This document shows positions 38,547 through 49,694 of a stretch of DNA of 64,000 bases, in pieces (the stretch's first letter is position 1; each line of letters begins with the position of its first letter). Where the stretch lies: contig WTXI01000045.1 in NCBI GenBank assembly GCA_022376515.1, forward strand, positions 62,001-126,000, written 5' to 3'. Under the pieces are notes generated by a model. The model was not told the origin of the DNA and made no database searches. It saw only the letters and a list, made by a program, of their open reading frames with translations. The DNA is from Lactifluus volemus. Lineage: Eukaryota > Basidiomycota > Agaricomycetes > Russulales > Russulaceae. The position numbers were made by a program, and so were the translations under genes.

Positions 38547-40842
38547 CATCAGCAAAATGTCCAAGCAGCTTATTTCTACTTAAAGTTACTTAAAAAGTTT
38601 TTTTAAGTACTCCTAAGTACTTTAAGCACTTTAAGCACTTTAAGTCATTTTAAGACAAGTCGGCCTCCAAGAATTTGCTTATTTTCACTTATTTTCGCTT
38701 ATTTTCGCTTAATTTCGCTTATTTTCTGTTTTTTTATTTACTTAAAATCAGGTCAATTTTGACATTTGAGTGAATTTCAAGCATGTTTAGTTTTCAGCAC
38801 TTTTAAGAACATTTTAAGCAAAATTTATTTGAGATTACACTACAACATTAGTAACTAGGACTAAATACAATCCAGTGGTGGAGGCATGGGAGGCACTCTA
38901 AACACAGGAGGTGCTCCAAACGCGGGAGGCGCGGGAGGTACGGGAGGCGCGGGAGGCACGATAGATGCGGGAGGCACGGGAGGCGTGGGGGGCGCTCCAA
39001 ATGCGGGAGGCGCTCCAAACGCGGGGCTGCGCCTTGATGGGTTGCTGTTGCTGTTGGCGCTTTGGCTGTGATTGTGGCTGAGCATGTACCTGCTGCTGGC
39101 GGCGTTCCGGCTGAGTCCGTTGGTCCGGTTGAGCATCAGATGGGGGAGCAGCGGAAGATGGATAGGCGGGGTGGTCGTCTTGACGGACATGAACGTGGTT
39201 TTTGCCATGCCGGATAAGGTCTGAAAAAAGGGGTCAAAGTTAGGGACGTACAAAGAGAAGATAGAAAAAAAGGGAGTTTTAAACGCATCGACGACGGCGA
39301 CACCGGGTGGCATAGCGAAGGTGAGTATATGCGGTGCCTGCACGGGAGGCGCGATAAACGCGGGAAACATGGGAAACGCGGGAAACGCGGGAAACGCAGG
39401 AGGCGCGGGAAGCGCAGGTGCGGAGGCAGCGGCGGAGGAGACGGAAGTGGCCCAGGAGGCACAGGAGGTGGGGCAGGCGGCGGGGCAGGAGGAGGCGGCG
39501 GAGGCGGAGGCGAAAAAAAAAAAAAGTCAGAACGGTTGGGTTGGGGCAGACAGCGTGACAACATACCGGGGAGGTGCAGAAGGCGTCGGCGCAGGCAGCA
39601 TGACACCGTGGACCGCCCGGCAGTGCCAGTGGGTCCAGGAGGCGCGCGATATGGAGGCAAATGCGGTGCAGGCGGCGGAGACGGAAGTGGCCCAGTAGGC
39701 CCAGGAGGAGGTGGTGCAGGTGATGACGCAGGAGGAGGCAGCGGAGGCGGAAGAAGAAAAAAAAGAGAAAGTCAGAACACTTTGGGTTGGGGCAGACAGC
39801 GTGACAACATACCGGGGAGGTGCAGAAGGTGTCGGCGCAGGCAGCATGACGCCGTGAACCGCCTGGCAGTGCCAGTGGGTCCAGGAGGCGCGCGATGTGG
39901 TCGTGGCGAAAGCGGTAGAGGTGGCGCAGGCGCAGGCGCAGGAGGCCGTTGGGAAGGTATTTGGCGTAGCACGGTCGTAGCACATAGGATCCAAAGAGTG
40001 AGGAAGACAGTAGGACGCAGCAGAGGCAGAGGCAGAGGAGGAGAGGGGGCGGAGGTGGGCAACAGTGGGACGCGTTGGGGCGGGGGAAGTCAAAAAAACA
40101 AGAAGTGGTGGCAAGAATGCAGGGACACTGAGACGTGACGGGGCAAGACGGCGAGCGGTGGTGGCGACAGCAGAGGCCGTGACATGGAGTCAGCGACAGA
40201 GGGGACAGAGGGAGGATAGGCGCAGACAACGAGAGGCACGAAAATGATGAGGCAAACGAAAATCAACATCAAGCAAACAAGAGTAAACAACCGATGCAGG
40301 TGCACCGGAACGACTTAGCCAAAATTTCGTGACTTTGGCAAAAACTTCGCGACTTCACAAAATTTTCAGTGTGCTTAGCTAATTATGTGATAATTAAGCG
40401 ACTTTAAGTGAATTTAAGTGACTTTAAGCGACTGTACATGTTTAAGTAACAATTAAGCAAACACAATAACTAGTAACCAGTGAACCAATTGTTTTAAGTG
40501 GTTTTAAGTGACAATTAAGCGACACCTGATAATCAAGCAACTGGTAAGTGCAGTAAGCAGTCAACAAGATATTTTAAGTGCAATTAAGTACACAGACATG
40601 ACACTTAAGCAGTTGATTAAAAATCATGTGACCACTTTGCTTAAAAAATGGGCATCGCTTAACTTGCTTAATTGTGCTTAAATGACTTAATTGTCTTAAG
40701 CTTCGCTTAATGTACTTAAAACTACTTAAAAAGTAATTTTAAGCAATTTTAAGTACATTTTAAGCATATTTTAAGCACATTTTAAGTAAAACTTTTTAAG
40801 TGACTTTAAGTAACTTTAAGCTGCTCGGACATTTTGCTGATG
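38547..40842 (-). mobile_element. CATCAGC element with Pro/Gly-rich cargo
   Basis: A 2,296-bp non-autonomous-looking element. Its ends are CATCAGCAAAATGTCC and the matching GGACATTTTGCTGATG, both backed by several hundred bp of AT-rich sequence full of ACTTAAA/TTTAAG words. The centre (38870-40250) is GC-rich and, on the minus strand, reads as proline-rich protein with two tandem copies of a 230-bp block. It sits inside a Plavaka intron: donor GTAAGG at 38532, acceptor CCAG ending 40886. Flanking trinucleotides (GTG and TAC) do not match, so the target duplication is unclear. No transposase is encoded. Confidence 0.75.
38861..40229 (-). other. Pro-rich cargo module with repeated exon-like blocks
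   Basis: The minus strand encodes low-complexity protein: a final ORF (39370-38861) ends in repeats of PAPPAFGAPP. Upstream, a block reading ARLLDPLALPGG, HAACAD, FCTSPVCCHAVCPNP appears twice (about 39550-39650 and 39790-39890). Each block is followed by sequence resembling a splice donor, a CTGAC-like branch site and a T run. A related module is at 53200-53934. It may be captured host exons expanded by duplication; a real protein is unproven. Confidence 0.4.
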
Positions 40843-41880
40843 TACAGCTTCAAATGACGATTCATGGATCTTGAATGTTGTACCAGGATTGCCATTGTTC
40901 CTCCCTTCTCTGGTCTTCGGAGATTTCGCCAGGGTCGTGGGTTTAAACAATGGACGGGTGATGACTCTAAAGCTCTAATGAAGGTGCATCTGCCTTATTT
41001 GTTGTGTGGTAGTTGCTGATGCCATTGTTTCAAGGTTTATCTCCCAGCAATCGAAGGATATGTACCTGACGATATGGTCTGCACGCTGCGTGCCTTCCTT
41101 GACTTTTGTTACCTCGCACGGCGTAACGTTCTCGATTCGGAAAGTCTCAGTCAATTGCGTGAGGCACTGCATCTCTTCCGCCACCACCGCACTGTCTTCA
41201 AAACGACCGGTGTACGCTCCGAGGGACATATCCCCCCCCACCAGCACTCTATGGAACACTACCCAAAAGCCATCCGTGATTTCGCGGCACTCAATGGTCT
41301 GTGCTCGTCGATCTCAGAATCAAAACACATCAAGGCTATCAAGGAACCTTGGCGTCGATCCAATCGATATAATGCATTGGGGCAAATGCTTGCGACAAAT
41401 CAACATATCGATAAACTTGCCGCTGCTCAAGTCCACTTTAACGATAGTGGGATGCTAGAGGGTAATATCATCGACACTTTGATGTCTGATTCATCTGGTG
41501 GGGTTTGTTCTGCAGATCCCTCATTTCCACACTCATTTTTGTTAAATGCAGCATCTGAGGATGACTTGGTTGGGCCTGTAAGAAACGAGGCCAAAAGTGA
41601 TGACTCAGAGTCTGACAATGGGGATATTCCGATTAAATGCACAAGACCTTCGATTTCTCTGTTGGCAAAACCAGTTCGTACGTTCCCTCAATCTCTGAAC
41701 TTATTACATCTAGCAGTACTCACAATCTTTTCAAGAAAGAAATGTTAGTGTATCCGATATTGCTAGACTGCATCATCTCCATACCCTGATCACGGAGTTT
41801 CTTGAACAACAAGAGCTCTTGACCCCCATCCCCAATTCGTTTGAACCACTCATTGCCATATATCCTTCTGCCAGGGCAAC

Positions 41881-42758
41881 TGTTACGGTTTCCACCGTCA
41901 CATGACGTTCAGAAAAGTACCACTTGCAACCGTGGGAAATTCAAACCATTTCAAGCCATATAAACAACAGTAACAAACAAGAACACAGCTAAGTAAACAG
42001 TGAAGACACGTGACGCTCGATCTATCCCCGATCCGATCTCGCTTACATAACTACTATACAGTACTATACAGATTCAGTTATGATACAGTTCCCCCGAGAT
42101 TACCCCGAGATCACCCCGACATCATTCCAGCGCAGTCCGGATCATTCCCTGATCCCGATGGATCGTGATACATCTCGATCCTATCTCGATGCTATCTTGA
42201 TCAGCCCCTATATAGCCCCTATCTATATTATATCGTGATGTCACCCTATGTGACATCCCTGAGACTCCCTTAGTAAGCGTCACACCCTAGTAGTATATAA
42301 GCCGGCACCTTCAGTGCCCCTTGTCTTTAGTCTTCACTTCGTCTTTAATCAGAACCACCATCTTCCCCCTTTCCAAAGACCTCCCGGTCTCCCCTCTCAT
42401 CTCTTAAGTCTTCCTCCCTAACCTCAGTGCGTTAGGAGGATTAGCTCTTGCCTACCAGAGAGGGGCACTAGAGATCATTGACAATACCAGGAGTGCATCC
42501 GTCAGCGCGACGCCCTCCTCCTGAGTAGAGCCAGTGGGACATAGAACCCTGAACCCTGATTAGTCAGACTAAGCCTCATGACCACTTCGGCTTAGTCATC
42601 CCTTACATCATCATCAAGTATCCCACGGTCACGTGACAGGCCTCATGTGCCCTCAAGTTTAGTCATCAGCCCCAAGTGTCACGTGACGCTAGCCCTTGTT
42701 GGACTAGGTCACGCAACTAAAGCTCACGTCGAGCGCAAGGCCCTTCTGAGCCTTGACA
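41881..42758. repeat. Solo LTR, 878 bp
   Basis: Begins TGTTACGG and ends CTTGACA, flanked by a perfect 5-bp duplication GCAAC (41876-41880 and 42759-42763). It splits the Plavaka codons for SARA and TFYAPSD; removing it with one duplication copy restores the frame. A TATATAA-like box lies near 42293. No internal retrotransposon genes are present, so it is a product of LTR-LTR recombination. Confidence 0.9.
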
Positions 42759-42862
42759 GCAACCTTCTATGCTCCGAGCGATATCTGTGGTGTTGGCGGG
42801 ATGCGCAGGGAATTCATCCGGGCTTCATCCACCTGGAGAAAGGGTGTTGGCCGATTTGACAC

Positions 42863-43378
42863 TGTTACGGAATGCAGGACGAGTTGGACCTTATGCTTCC
42901 TAAACACGCTTACTCATCCTGATGACATCCCTTCCACATTGTTCTTATTGTGCTGACTGATTCTGTTGTTCTGACTCCTTATTGTTCATTCCGTTCTGTC
43001 CAGTGTTATTGTCCCGAGCCTCTATTGTTTGCGTCCCCTATTGTTCTTGACCTCATGCTTATTGTCCACCCTAGTTTGGTAGAACAATTAGCATAGACTG
43101 TATAAGTAGGCCTCAGCTGGTAGCTTGTACCCCAGCTTCGGCTTTAACCCAAATCGACTTGTTTCACCCTCCAGAAAGAACAGAACTCCTCCTCTCCTCT
43201 TCTCTCTCTTCTCTTACCCTCCTATACGCCCTAGTAGGGTCATCGAAGCTTGGTGGTTGTGCTACAACACCACAGGGCTCAGCGCGTCGACACTTGGAGT
43301 GTCCCTGAACCCAGGTCTTAGGAGAGACCAGAACAACCAGAACCCTTGTTGGGACCCGGCCCTAGTCGAGCCGTAACA
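42863..43378 (-). repeat. Solo LTR, 516 bp, gypsy family
   Basis: Begins TGTTACGGAATGC and ends GAGCCGTAACA, flanked by the 5-bp duplication GACAC (42858-42862 and 43379-43383). It is the reverse complement of the LTR at 57883-58396 with scattered differences, so it belongs to the chromodomain gypsy family at the right end of the window. It interrupts the Plavaka gene at FDTV. Confidence 0.92.
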
Positions 43379-43849
43379 GACACTGTATTTATCAAGTTGG
43401 ACAACCAAGAGCGTGGAATGAGAGGCCTTGGTGTTGCACGGCTTCAGTTGTTATTTTCCTTCCGTTTCCTTAACACAATTTATCCATGTGCGCTCATCAA
43501 TGACTTTCACGTTGTTGGTGATCAACCAGACAGGAATACCAGCATGTGGAAGGTCAAGCGCGCAGTTAATCATCGAAACAGGCGTCCGATCTTGCGTGTC
43601 ATCCACTTGGCCAGTATTATCTGTGCAGCACATCTCATACCTGTTTTCAAAGATACATCGCCCGTCACTGATGATGAAACTCCTGACACTACCCTTGATA
43701 CTTGCTGCTGTGGACTTTTTTATGTTAATAAATACATAGATCACCATGCATTTGAGATTGCATTCTAGGATAATGACTACCATAATTACATGTCTCTACA
43801 CAAAACGTTGAATTGACAATACAAAAGCATCAGTCGACAATCTGGCTCA

Positions 43850-46800
43850 AGTCGCTCTCCCCGTGCAAAGCGGCACATGGCCATTTGACACAAATGCTCT
43901 TTCACGTCATTCTCAAACACTCACGCTTTCTTTCCCACAGCAATGTCACCTCCGCCGGCCATATTGTCCTCCATGTTATGAATTCTGCACTCATCTCCTC
44001 TAAGGCTGCCAACTGTACCGATGTCTTCGTCCCCGGTCGCATTGGTCGCTCAGTCAAGGCGATGAATGCCAAGGCAATCCCGTCATAACCTACCTTCAAC
44101 GGCATGGATCAGCCAAGTTGGCACCGATCCCCCTTGCTACCAAATATCATCTTACTTAAAGCACAAATCCTTCCATCTACCGTGCACCAACCACCAACGA
44201 ACCTTATTCAAAGGTCTCGGGGGACTTTAACCCCATTCACATGAATCCCTACTTTTCCTTGTATGCATCATTGCCGATTACGATGCGCCGCTACTCAGTG
44301 CTATGTGGAGACTGTTGTGGCCTTGGGCATCCGAGATTGCGTACACAAGGGAGTACACAAATTTCTTGATAGAGGATGATGGAGACTTACTTCCTTCTAG
44401 TTACAATGTCAATTTCATCAGAATGGTCCTTCCCGGAGATGAACTCACCGTTGGAATCAAACATACAGCTATGCACAATGGCAACTTTGTCGTCGGTGTT
44501 ACCACCATCAACCAGCACGGTGAGAAGGTTCTTGAGGGAACTGCTGAGGTCGCGCAGCCACCCACTGTCTATGCATTTACCGGCCAAGTTTCGCAGGAGC
44601 AGGGTATGGGTATCGTGCCATCTGGGCCTCTGCCGACGCACACTTAATCTCTGCCTATGGATTTTCTATTGTGGAAATCATCTGCGAGAACCCTAAGACG
44701 AAGACCATCCACTTTGGTGGATTCAAGGGCCAAGCCATCTGCGAGCGATATATGGAGATGACCCATAACATGACAGATCGATGGCAACATCAAGAGCCTC
44801 CTGTTGTTCACTGATATACATGTCCGCACCCTTCAACACAACTTCATTCATCAAATTGGTCTTCTTTTCGCTACCCAGTTTGCGCAGCTTGCCCTTGTCA
44901 TTATGTCGCATGCTCGAGGATATGTGCTCGAAAGGCTTCATCCAGCATGACACCGCTTTTGCTGGCCACTCGCTGGGTGAGTTCTCTGCTCTCTCTTCGG
45001 TTGCTGATATCTTGCCCAGTTCCCTTCTCGTCGATGTCGTCTTTTACCGTGGTCTGACTATGCAGTGTGCTGTCAAATGTGACGAGCTAAGCCTCTCGAA
45101 CTATGCCATGTGTGCCGTCAATCCCAGTCGTGTTAGCCAGACGTTCGATGATGCAGCCCTCCGTGAGGTCGTCAATACTATCTCCAACGTTCAGAGACTG
45201 CCTATTGGAGATTGTGAATTTCAACGTCAAGGTGCGTCACCATTTTAATGGCTACTGATCAGTACCAAGGCCAACAATATGTCTGTGCTGGTGAGCCTGT
45301 CACATTGCAAACTTTGACAATCTGTCACGAACGTCCTCAATTATCTCAAGGTGCAGAAGATCAATATCACTAAGGCATGTATCCTTAGATTTCTGGCTAT
45401 TCATTACGCTCACAATCACAGTCCCGCTGACCAAGAAATTTGGCCTCGCTAAAGTTAAGGATATGCTGAAGGACTTCGCCAACAACTGCAACAACCATGC
45501 CCTTAAAAAGCAAAAGACTGAAGCTTATATTGTGCTTGAACGCGGTCTCGCCACCATCCCTCTCACAGGCATTGATGTTCCCGTTACCTCTGGTCTGGCG
45601 TCATGCCCTTCCATGCATGTGAGTTTAGTTTCGCTTTTCACTCTCGCTCAATCTAAGTGACCCTTCAGACCTATTGAAGAAAATACCATCTACTCCCAGG
45701 GATCCGTCACTTCATGAAAGTGTCTATATCCCTAACTCAATCGCATAGCCCTTTGCCGTCAACAAAGCCTATGCCGAACTCATCTATAAACCATACATCA
45801 TCTCTACGGCTCTCGAAAGTTCTTCACAAGTGGGATGAAGAACGCTGGGATGCCCCTGAGCAATGGCAGAAGCTCGCCTCAGTTCTGCTAGTTGAGCTGC
45901 TATCTTACCAGTTGCTTCTCCCGTGCGCTGGATCGAAACCCAAGATCTATTCATCAGACAGTACAAGTTTGAGCGCTTCATTGAGATTGGCCATCCCCAA
46001 CTCTCACTGGTATGGCCGTACGTACCCTCAAGGCCAAATACGAGGCGAAGGATGACTCAACTAGCGTTGTCTGTCGAGTATTTTGTGCTTCAAAGCATCA
46101 GAAGGAGATCTATTATTAGTTTGAAGGTGAGATTGAGGCAACATCTGAACCAGACGCAGCCAGCGAAACTGCCCCTCCAGCACCCTCTTTCCACTGCCAA
46201 ACGTGCCAGTCGTGATTTCTACCGCTACTCCAGCTGCCGCTTGTCCTGCTGTTGCCATCGAAGACACCCTGATCTGTGATGTCGACATCCTTGCTGCAAT
46301 TGTCTCTCAAAAGTTAAGGAAGCAACTCAGTGAGATCCCTCCCTCCAAGTCTATAAGGGATCTCTGTAATGGCAAGTTGATCCTTCAAAATGAGATTATG
46401 GGCGACCTTCAGGGTGAATTCTCATCTGCGCCTGACAAGGGCGAGGAGCTGCTGGTCGAGAAACTTGGCGCTTCCCTTGCGTCTGGTCACTCCGGCAATC
46501 TCAGAAAGTATTCCACTAGTCTCGTGTCGTGTGCCATTGGTGGCAAGATGCCTGGTAGTCTCAATATCTCAAGTGCAAAAGCTCACCTTTCTAGGAAATG
46601 GGGCTTGGTTCCCCAACACGCCGACGCCGTGCTACTAATTGCTACCACCACAGGAGCCTGCCAAGCACCTGGGCTCAGAGGCCGAGGGCAAAGCCTGACG
46701 ATATTGCGCGTGAGTACGGTGATACCTACATCGATGTTATCCAGCCTGTTTTTGACGCGTCGAAGGCCCATAACTTTGACTCCCTGTGAAACTGGGTTTG

Positions 46801-47390
46801 TCAAGATGCTCTCATGTCCTATGATATTCTCTTCGGCCGTCTCACTACCGTCGACTGTGAGATCACTCATTGCCCGTTGTATCACCATAATGAATCATGC
46901 AGCCCTGATCTCATTAAATTTATGGAGTTTATGGTCAACTGATGCAACACCTCAAAGGGTGAGACAGACGTAACTTGGTCAAGAACTCCTCGACAATTGC
47001 CGTGATGTCGTTGGTCAGCCGCTGTTGCATAAGGACGGTGAGGATTTCCTATTAGACCCATATATGCATTTCTCATACGCTTCTTTAGTCACATTCTCCA
47101 CAGTGTCTCACACCGAGATCACTAGAGAAGGATGACATCGTCTCCTCTGGGGTCAACCAGGAGAACGTACGCAAAGCAGAGGCGTATGTGGAGGAGATGG
47201 CCAGTACCAACTAGACTTCTGGTTCAGTCAACAGTCAAAAGATCCAGGATGACGTCGTCAAACTCTGGAATGCCATCAAGTCTCAATCAGAGATCAGTGA
47301 GAAGCAGAAGGACCGCATCAAGACCCTTTATGCTGACAACTGCCCGTCAGGTCCGCCATTGCGTCCAGAAATTTCGCATTCAACCCATCG
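43850..47390 (+). pseudogene. fas1: Fatty acid synthase beta-end/alpha-start fragment
   Basis: Second relic of type I fatty acid synthase. Readable order: GNPVITYLQRHGSA near 44075; VSGDFNPIHMNPYFSLYASLP near 44215; VLPGDELTVGIKHTAMHNGNF, GEKVLEGTAEVAQPPTVYAF; the malonyl/palmitoyl-transferase active-site region [15 protein letters not shown] near 44955; then [16 protein letters not shown] near 46030, the start of alpha near 46220-46470 (QNEIMGDLQGEFSSAP), and YIDVIQPVFDASKAH near 46740. Alpha-type sequence continues to about 47390. Beta C-terminus leading directly into alpha N-terminus implies an ancestral beta-alpha fusion gene. Many frameshifts and stops are present. Confidence 0.85.
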
Positions 47391-47399
47391 TCTCCCGCG

Positions 47400-49236
47400 T
47401 TTCGTGACTTCACATGTGCTTGATTATGACATATCCGAGATCACCGTCGTTGAGCCCTCCTCTCCCTCAAAGGTCCCTTCGTCATCATCACCCCCAGGCA
47501 CCGCCAAGTCAGACACATTCCAAACAACTTCACGAGTCTTGGAGCAGACTTCCACCTCCGCCGTTCCGGGCGTATCTACTTCCCTGTCGACGGCGGATGA
47601 GAAAGTGACGCTTGATATACGGTGGACCATACTTTGCGACCTTTTCTTGGTACTCATCGCAGACAGCATGTATGATGCAAGATTGCGCGTTCTACTTGAG
47701 ATGGTCGCCATCTACCTTGGCTTTGGGTGGCTGGACTTTGTCAAGTTTGAACAGAGAGTGTCGGAGGCACTCAAGATTCAGGAGGGCATCGAAAACATGG
47801 AGCAACGAGAGATTATTGAGAGCCGGCAGAAGTCCTCATGAAAATGAAGGTACATGATGGTAGGTTTGGCGACGCTCGGTAAGTCTTTTGTTTCCCTTCG
47901 CTCTCGTGATCTATGCCAATTTGGTTTGCCAGGGGGTGGTCTTGTAATCGGATTGTCAGCAGGACTACTCGCACCGGTAATTGAAGCTGGCCTCGGTGCG
48001 GCCTTTACAACCGTCGGCATATCTGGAACAGCTGGCTTCCTCGGCGGCGCAGGCGGTGCTGCGGTCATTACAACTGGAGGTGTTTTGACCGGGTCCAGTA
48101 TAGCCGCCTCAGGCATGACGCGGAGAACTGGGGCGGTCCGGACATTTGATATGCTGCCATTACACAACAACAAGCGAGTCAACTGCATTGTCACAGTGCC
48201 AGGGTGAGCCCCTGCACCGCGTTCTGGACAGGGCCTCCATTCATTGTTAACCGCTCAATGTCATTTTACGTTAGATTTTTGAATGGGCAACTGGACGACC
48301 CTCGCTTGCCCTACAGTGTCCTAGACCCCGTTGTAGGGGATGTCTTCAGCGTTCTCTGGGAACCCGAGATGATCCGTGAGACCAGAAGTGCGCTGCAAAT
48401 AATGACGGCTGAGGTTCTCTCACAAGTTGGACAGACTGTCCTGGCAGCCACTGCCATGACGGCGCTCATGAGTGCGCTGCAGTGGCCCATCAGTAAGCGT
48501 GTTCCCTTCTTATTCGCGTCTTTCCTCGTAGATCACGCCACCTCGTACAGTCCTGACCAAATTGGGGTATTTGATCGACAACCCCTGGAACAATGTGCTC
48601 GATCGGGCCAAAGCGGCAGGCAGCGTCCTTGCGGACATTCTCGTTCAGCGCCACCTCGGCGTCCGACCACTTACACTCATTGGGTTCTCTCTCGGAGCAC
48701 GGGTCATCTTCTACGCTCTGCTAGAACTCTCGAAGCAAAAGGCATTCGGCGTCGTATTCGATGTCTTTTTACTGGGAGCAACCCTGTCCGCTTCCCAAAA
48801 GAATTGGTTTCAAGTACGCTCCATCGTTTCGGGTCGCTTCGTGAACATGTTTGCGCGCAACGATTGGGTATTGAATTACCTTTTCCGTGCGACAAGTGGC
48901 GGTGTCGGGACTGTCGCTGGCCTGCGTCCCGTGGAGAATGTTCCAGGGCTAGAGAATGTCGATGTCACTGATAAGATCGCGGGACATACAAGTTACCGCA
49001 TGTTCATGCCGCTGATATTGGATCAACTGGGTTTTCCCGTCTCAGCTGACCACTTTGATGAGCCTGAGGTGAGAGTCTGGGTTTAATCTGAGTTTTTCCG
49101 GAGTCACTTAGCCTTGCAGGAACCTGATTTTGAAGAAGACCGCATTGTGGTTCGCGAAGGGGAGGAGGTCCCAAAGAAGGGTTGGTTTTCAACAAGAGGG
49201 AAACCGTCCGCACCTGTTGTCTCGATCACCACTTAA
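47400..49236 (+). pseudogene. DUF726 alpha/beta-hydrolase-like protein, relic
   Basis: Homologue of the DUF726/TMCO4 family, membrane-associated alpha/beta-hydrolase-fold proteins of poorly known function. An N-terminal Ser/Pro-rich segment is followed by LDIRWTILCDLFLVLIADS (about 47610), a glycine-rich hydrophobic pair of helices (GLVIGLSAGLLAPVIEAG, GGAGGAAVITTGG near 47940-48090), TFDMLPLHNNKRVNCIVTVPG, and a core with LDPVVGDVFSVLWEPEM. The nucleophile elbow GFSLGARV lies near 48690. The C-terminal block VENVPGLENVDVTDKIAG is followed by a final exon ending near 49236. Two in-frame TGA codons (47839 and 47845) fall where the family has Arg. Introns are otherwise intact, so decay is recent. 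Confidence 0.75.
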
Positions 49237-49694
49237 TGTACTTAAATTCTGCTTAAAATGTTCTAAGTTACATGTGTTGCTTAATTGTCACTTAAAACAT
49301 TTGGTTGACTCCTTACCAGTTGTGTCTGTTTGCTTAAATTTCACTTAAAACATCCGGCTGACTGCTTACCAATTGTATCAATTTGCTTATTATCACTTAG
49401 AACTTTCAGTTATCTTAATCTCCACTCAATGTACTTAAATTCTGCTTAAAATATTTGGTGGACCTCTTAACAGTTGTATCTGTTTGCTTAATTTCCACTT
49501 AAAACATCTGGTTGATCACTTACCAGTTGTATTGATTCGCTTAATTATCGCTTAGAACTTTCAGTCCGCTTAATATACTTAAATGTACTTAATCCTACTT
49601 AAAAAGCAATTTTAAGTACTTTTTAAGTACTTTTTAAGCGAGAATCTTTAAGTGACTTTAAGTAGAAATAAGCTGCTCGGACATTTTGCTGATG
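49237..49694 (-). mobile_element. CATCAGC element, right end
   Basis: AT-rich sequence with many ACTTAAA and GCTTAAT words, containing a near-duplicated block of about 115 bp, each copy with CACTTAAAACAT and TTACCAGTTGT/TTACCAATTGT (about 49260-49395 and 49425-49560). It terminates GGACATTTTGCTGATG at 49694. Next to it the hAT transposase begins abruptly, so this end marks an insertion junction. Confidence 0.65.

Larger units (their letters stand above)
36103..43768 (+). pseudogene. Plavaka transposase, interrupted by four insertions
   Basis: Transposase of the Plavaka group (CACTA-related cut-and-paste DNA transposons common in Agaricomycetes). It opens with a C2H2-like finger (CPQDGCNRWF, then H-x3-H) at about 36170-36240. 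An acidic linker (36700-37000) is followed by the characteristic core: FELADFLYR, LASDKTTVSVATGNNEYWPV, LSLGNIHNNVHRAHRNG, FRRQLFHTSLAQILLPL, FRRAILGLGPYIADYPEQ, then LLSPDLLHQLIKGTFKDHL. After the 2.3-kb insertion come PPFSGLRRFRQGRGFKQW, LRAFLDFCYLARR and HSMEHYPKAIRDFA; the C-terminal YAPSDICGVGGMRREFIR block follows between two LTRs, and it ends FEIAF. Insertions are a MITE at 36421, an AT-rich element at 38547 (in an intron), and solo LTRs at 41881 and 42863. An in-frame TGA at 38527-38529 replaces an expected Arg codon. Confidence 0.88.

Noticed and set aside
39279..40229. Long Cys/Leu-rich ORF on the minus strand, and Gly/Arg-rich ORFs on the plus strand, as single proteins
   Set aside because: They arise from GC-rich tandem repeats and are open in several frames. 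No domain or start context supports a full-length protein; described only as a cargo module.
38547..40842. TA target duplication for the intron-located CATCAGC element
   Set aside because: The right border has TA but the left border has TG. Trinucleotides also differ, so I did not claim a duplication.
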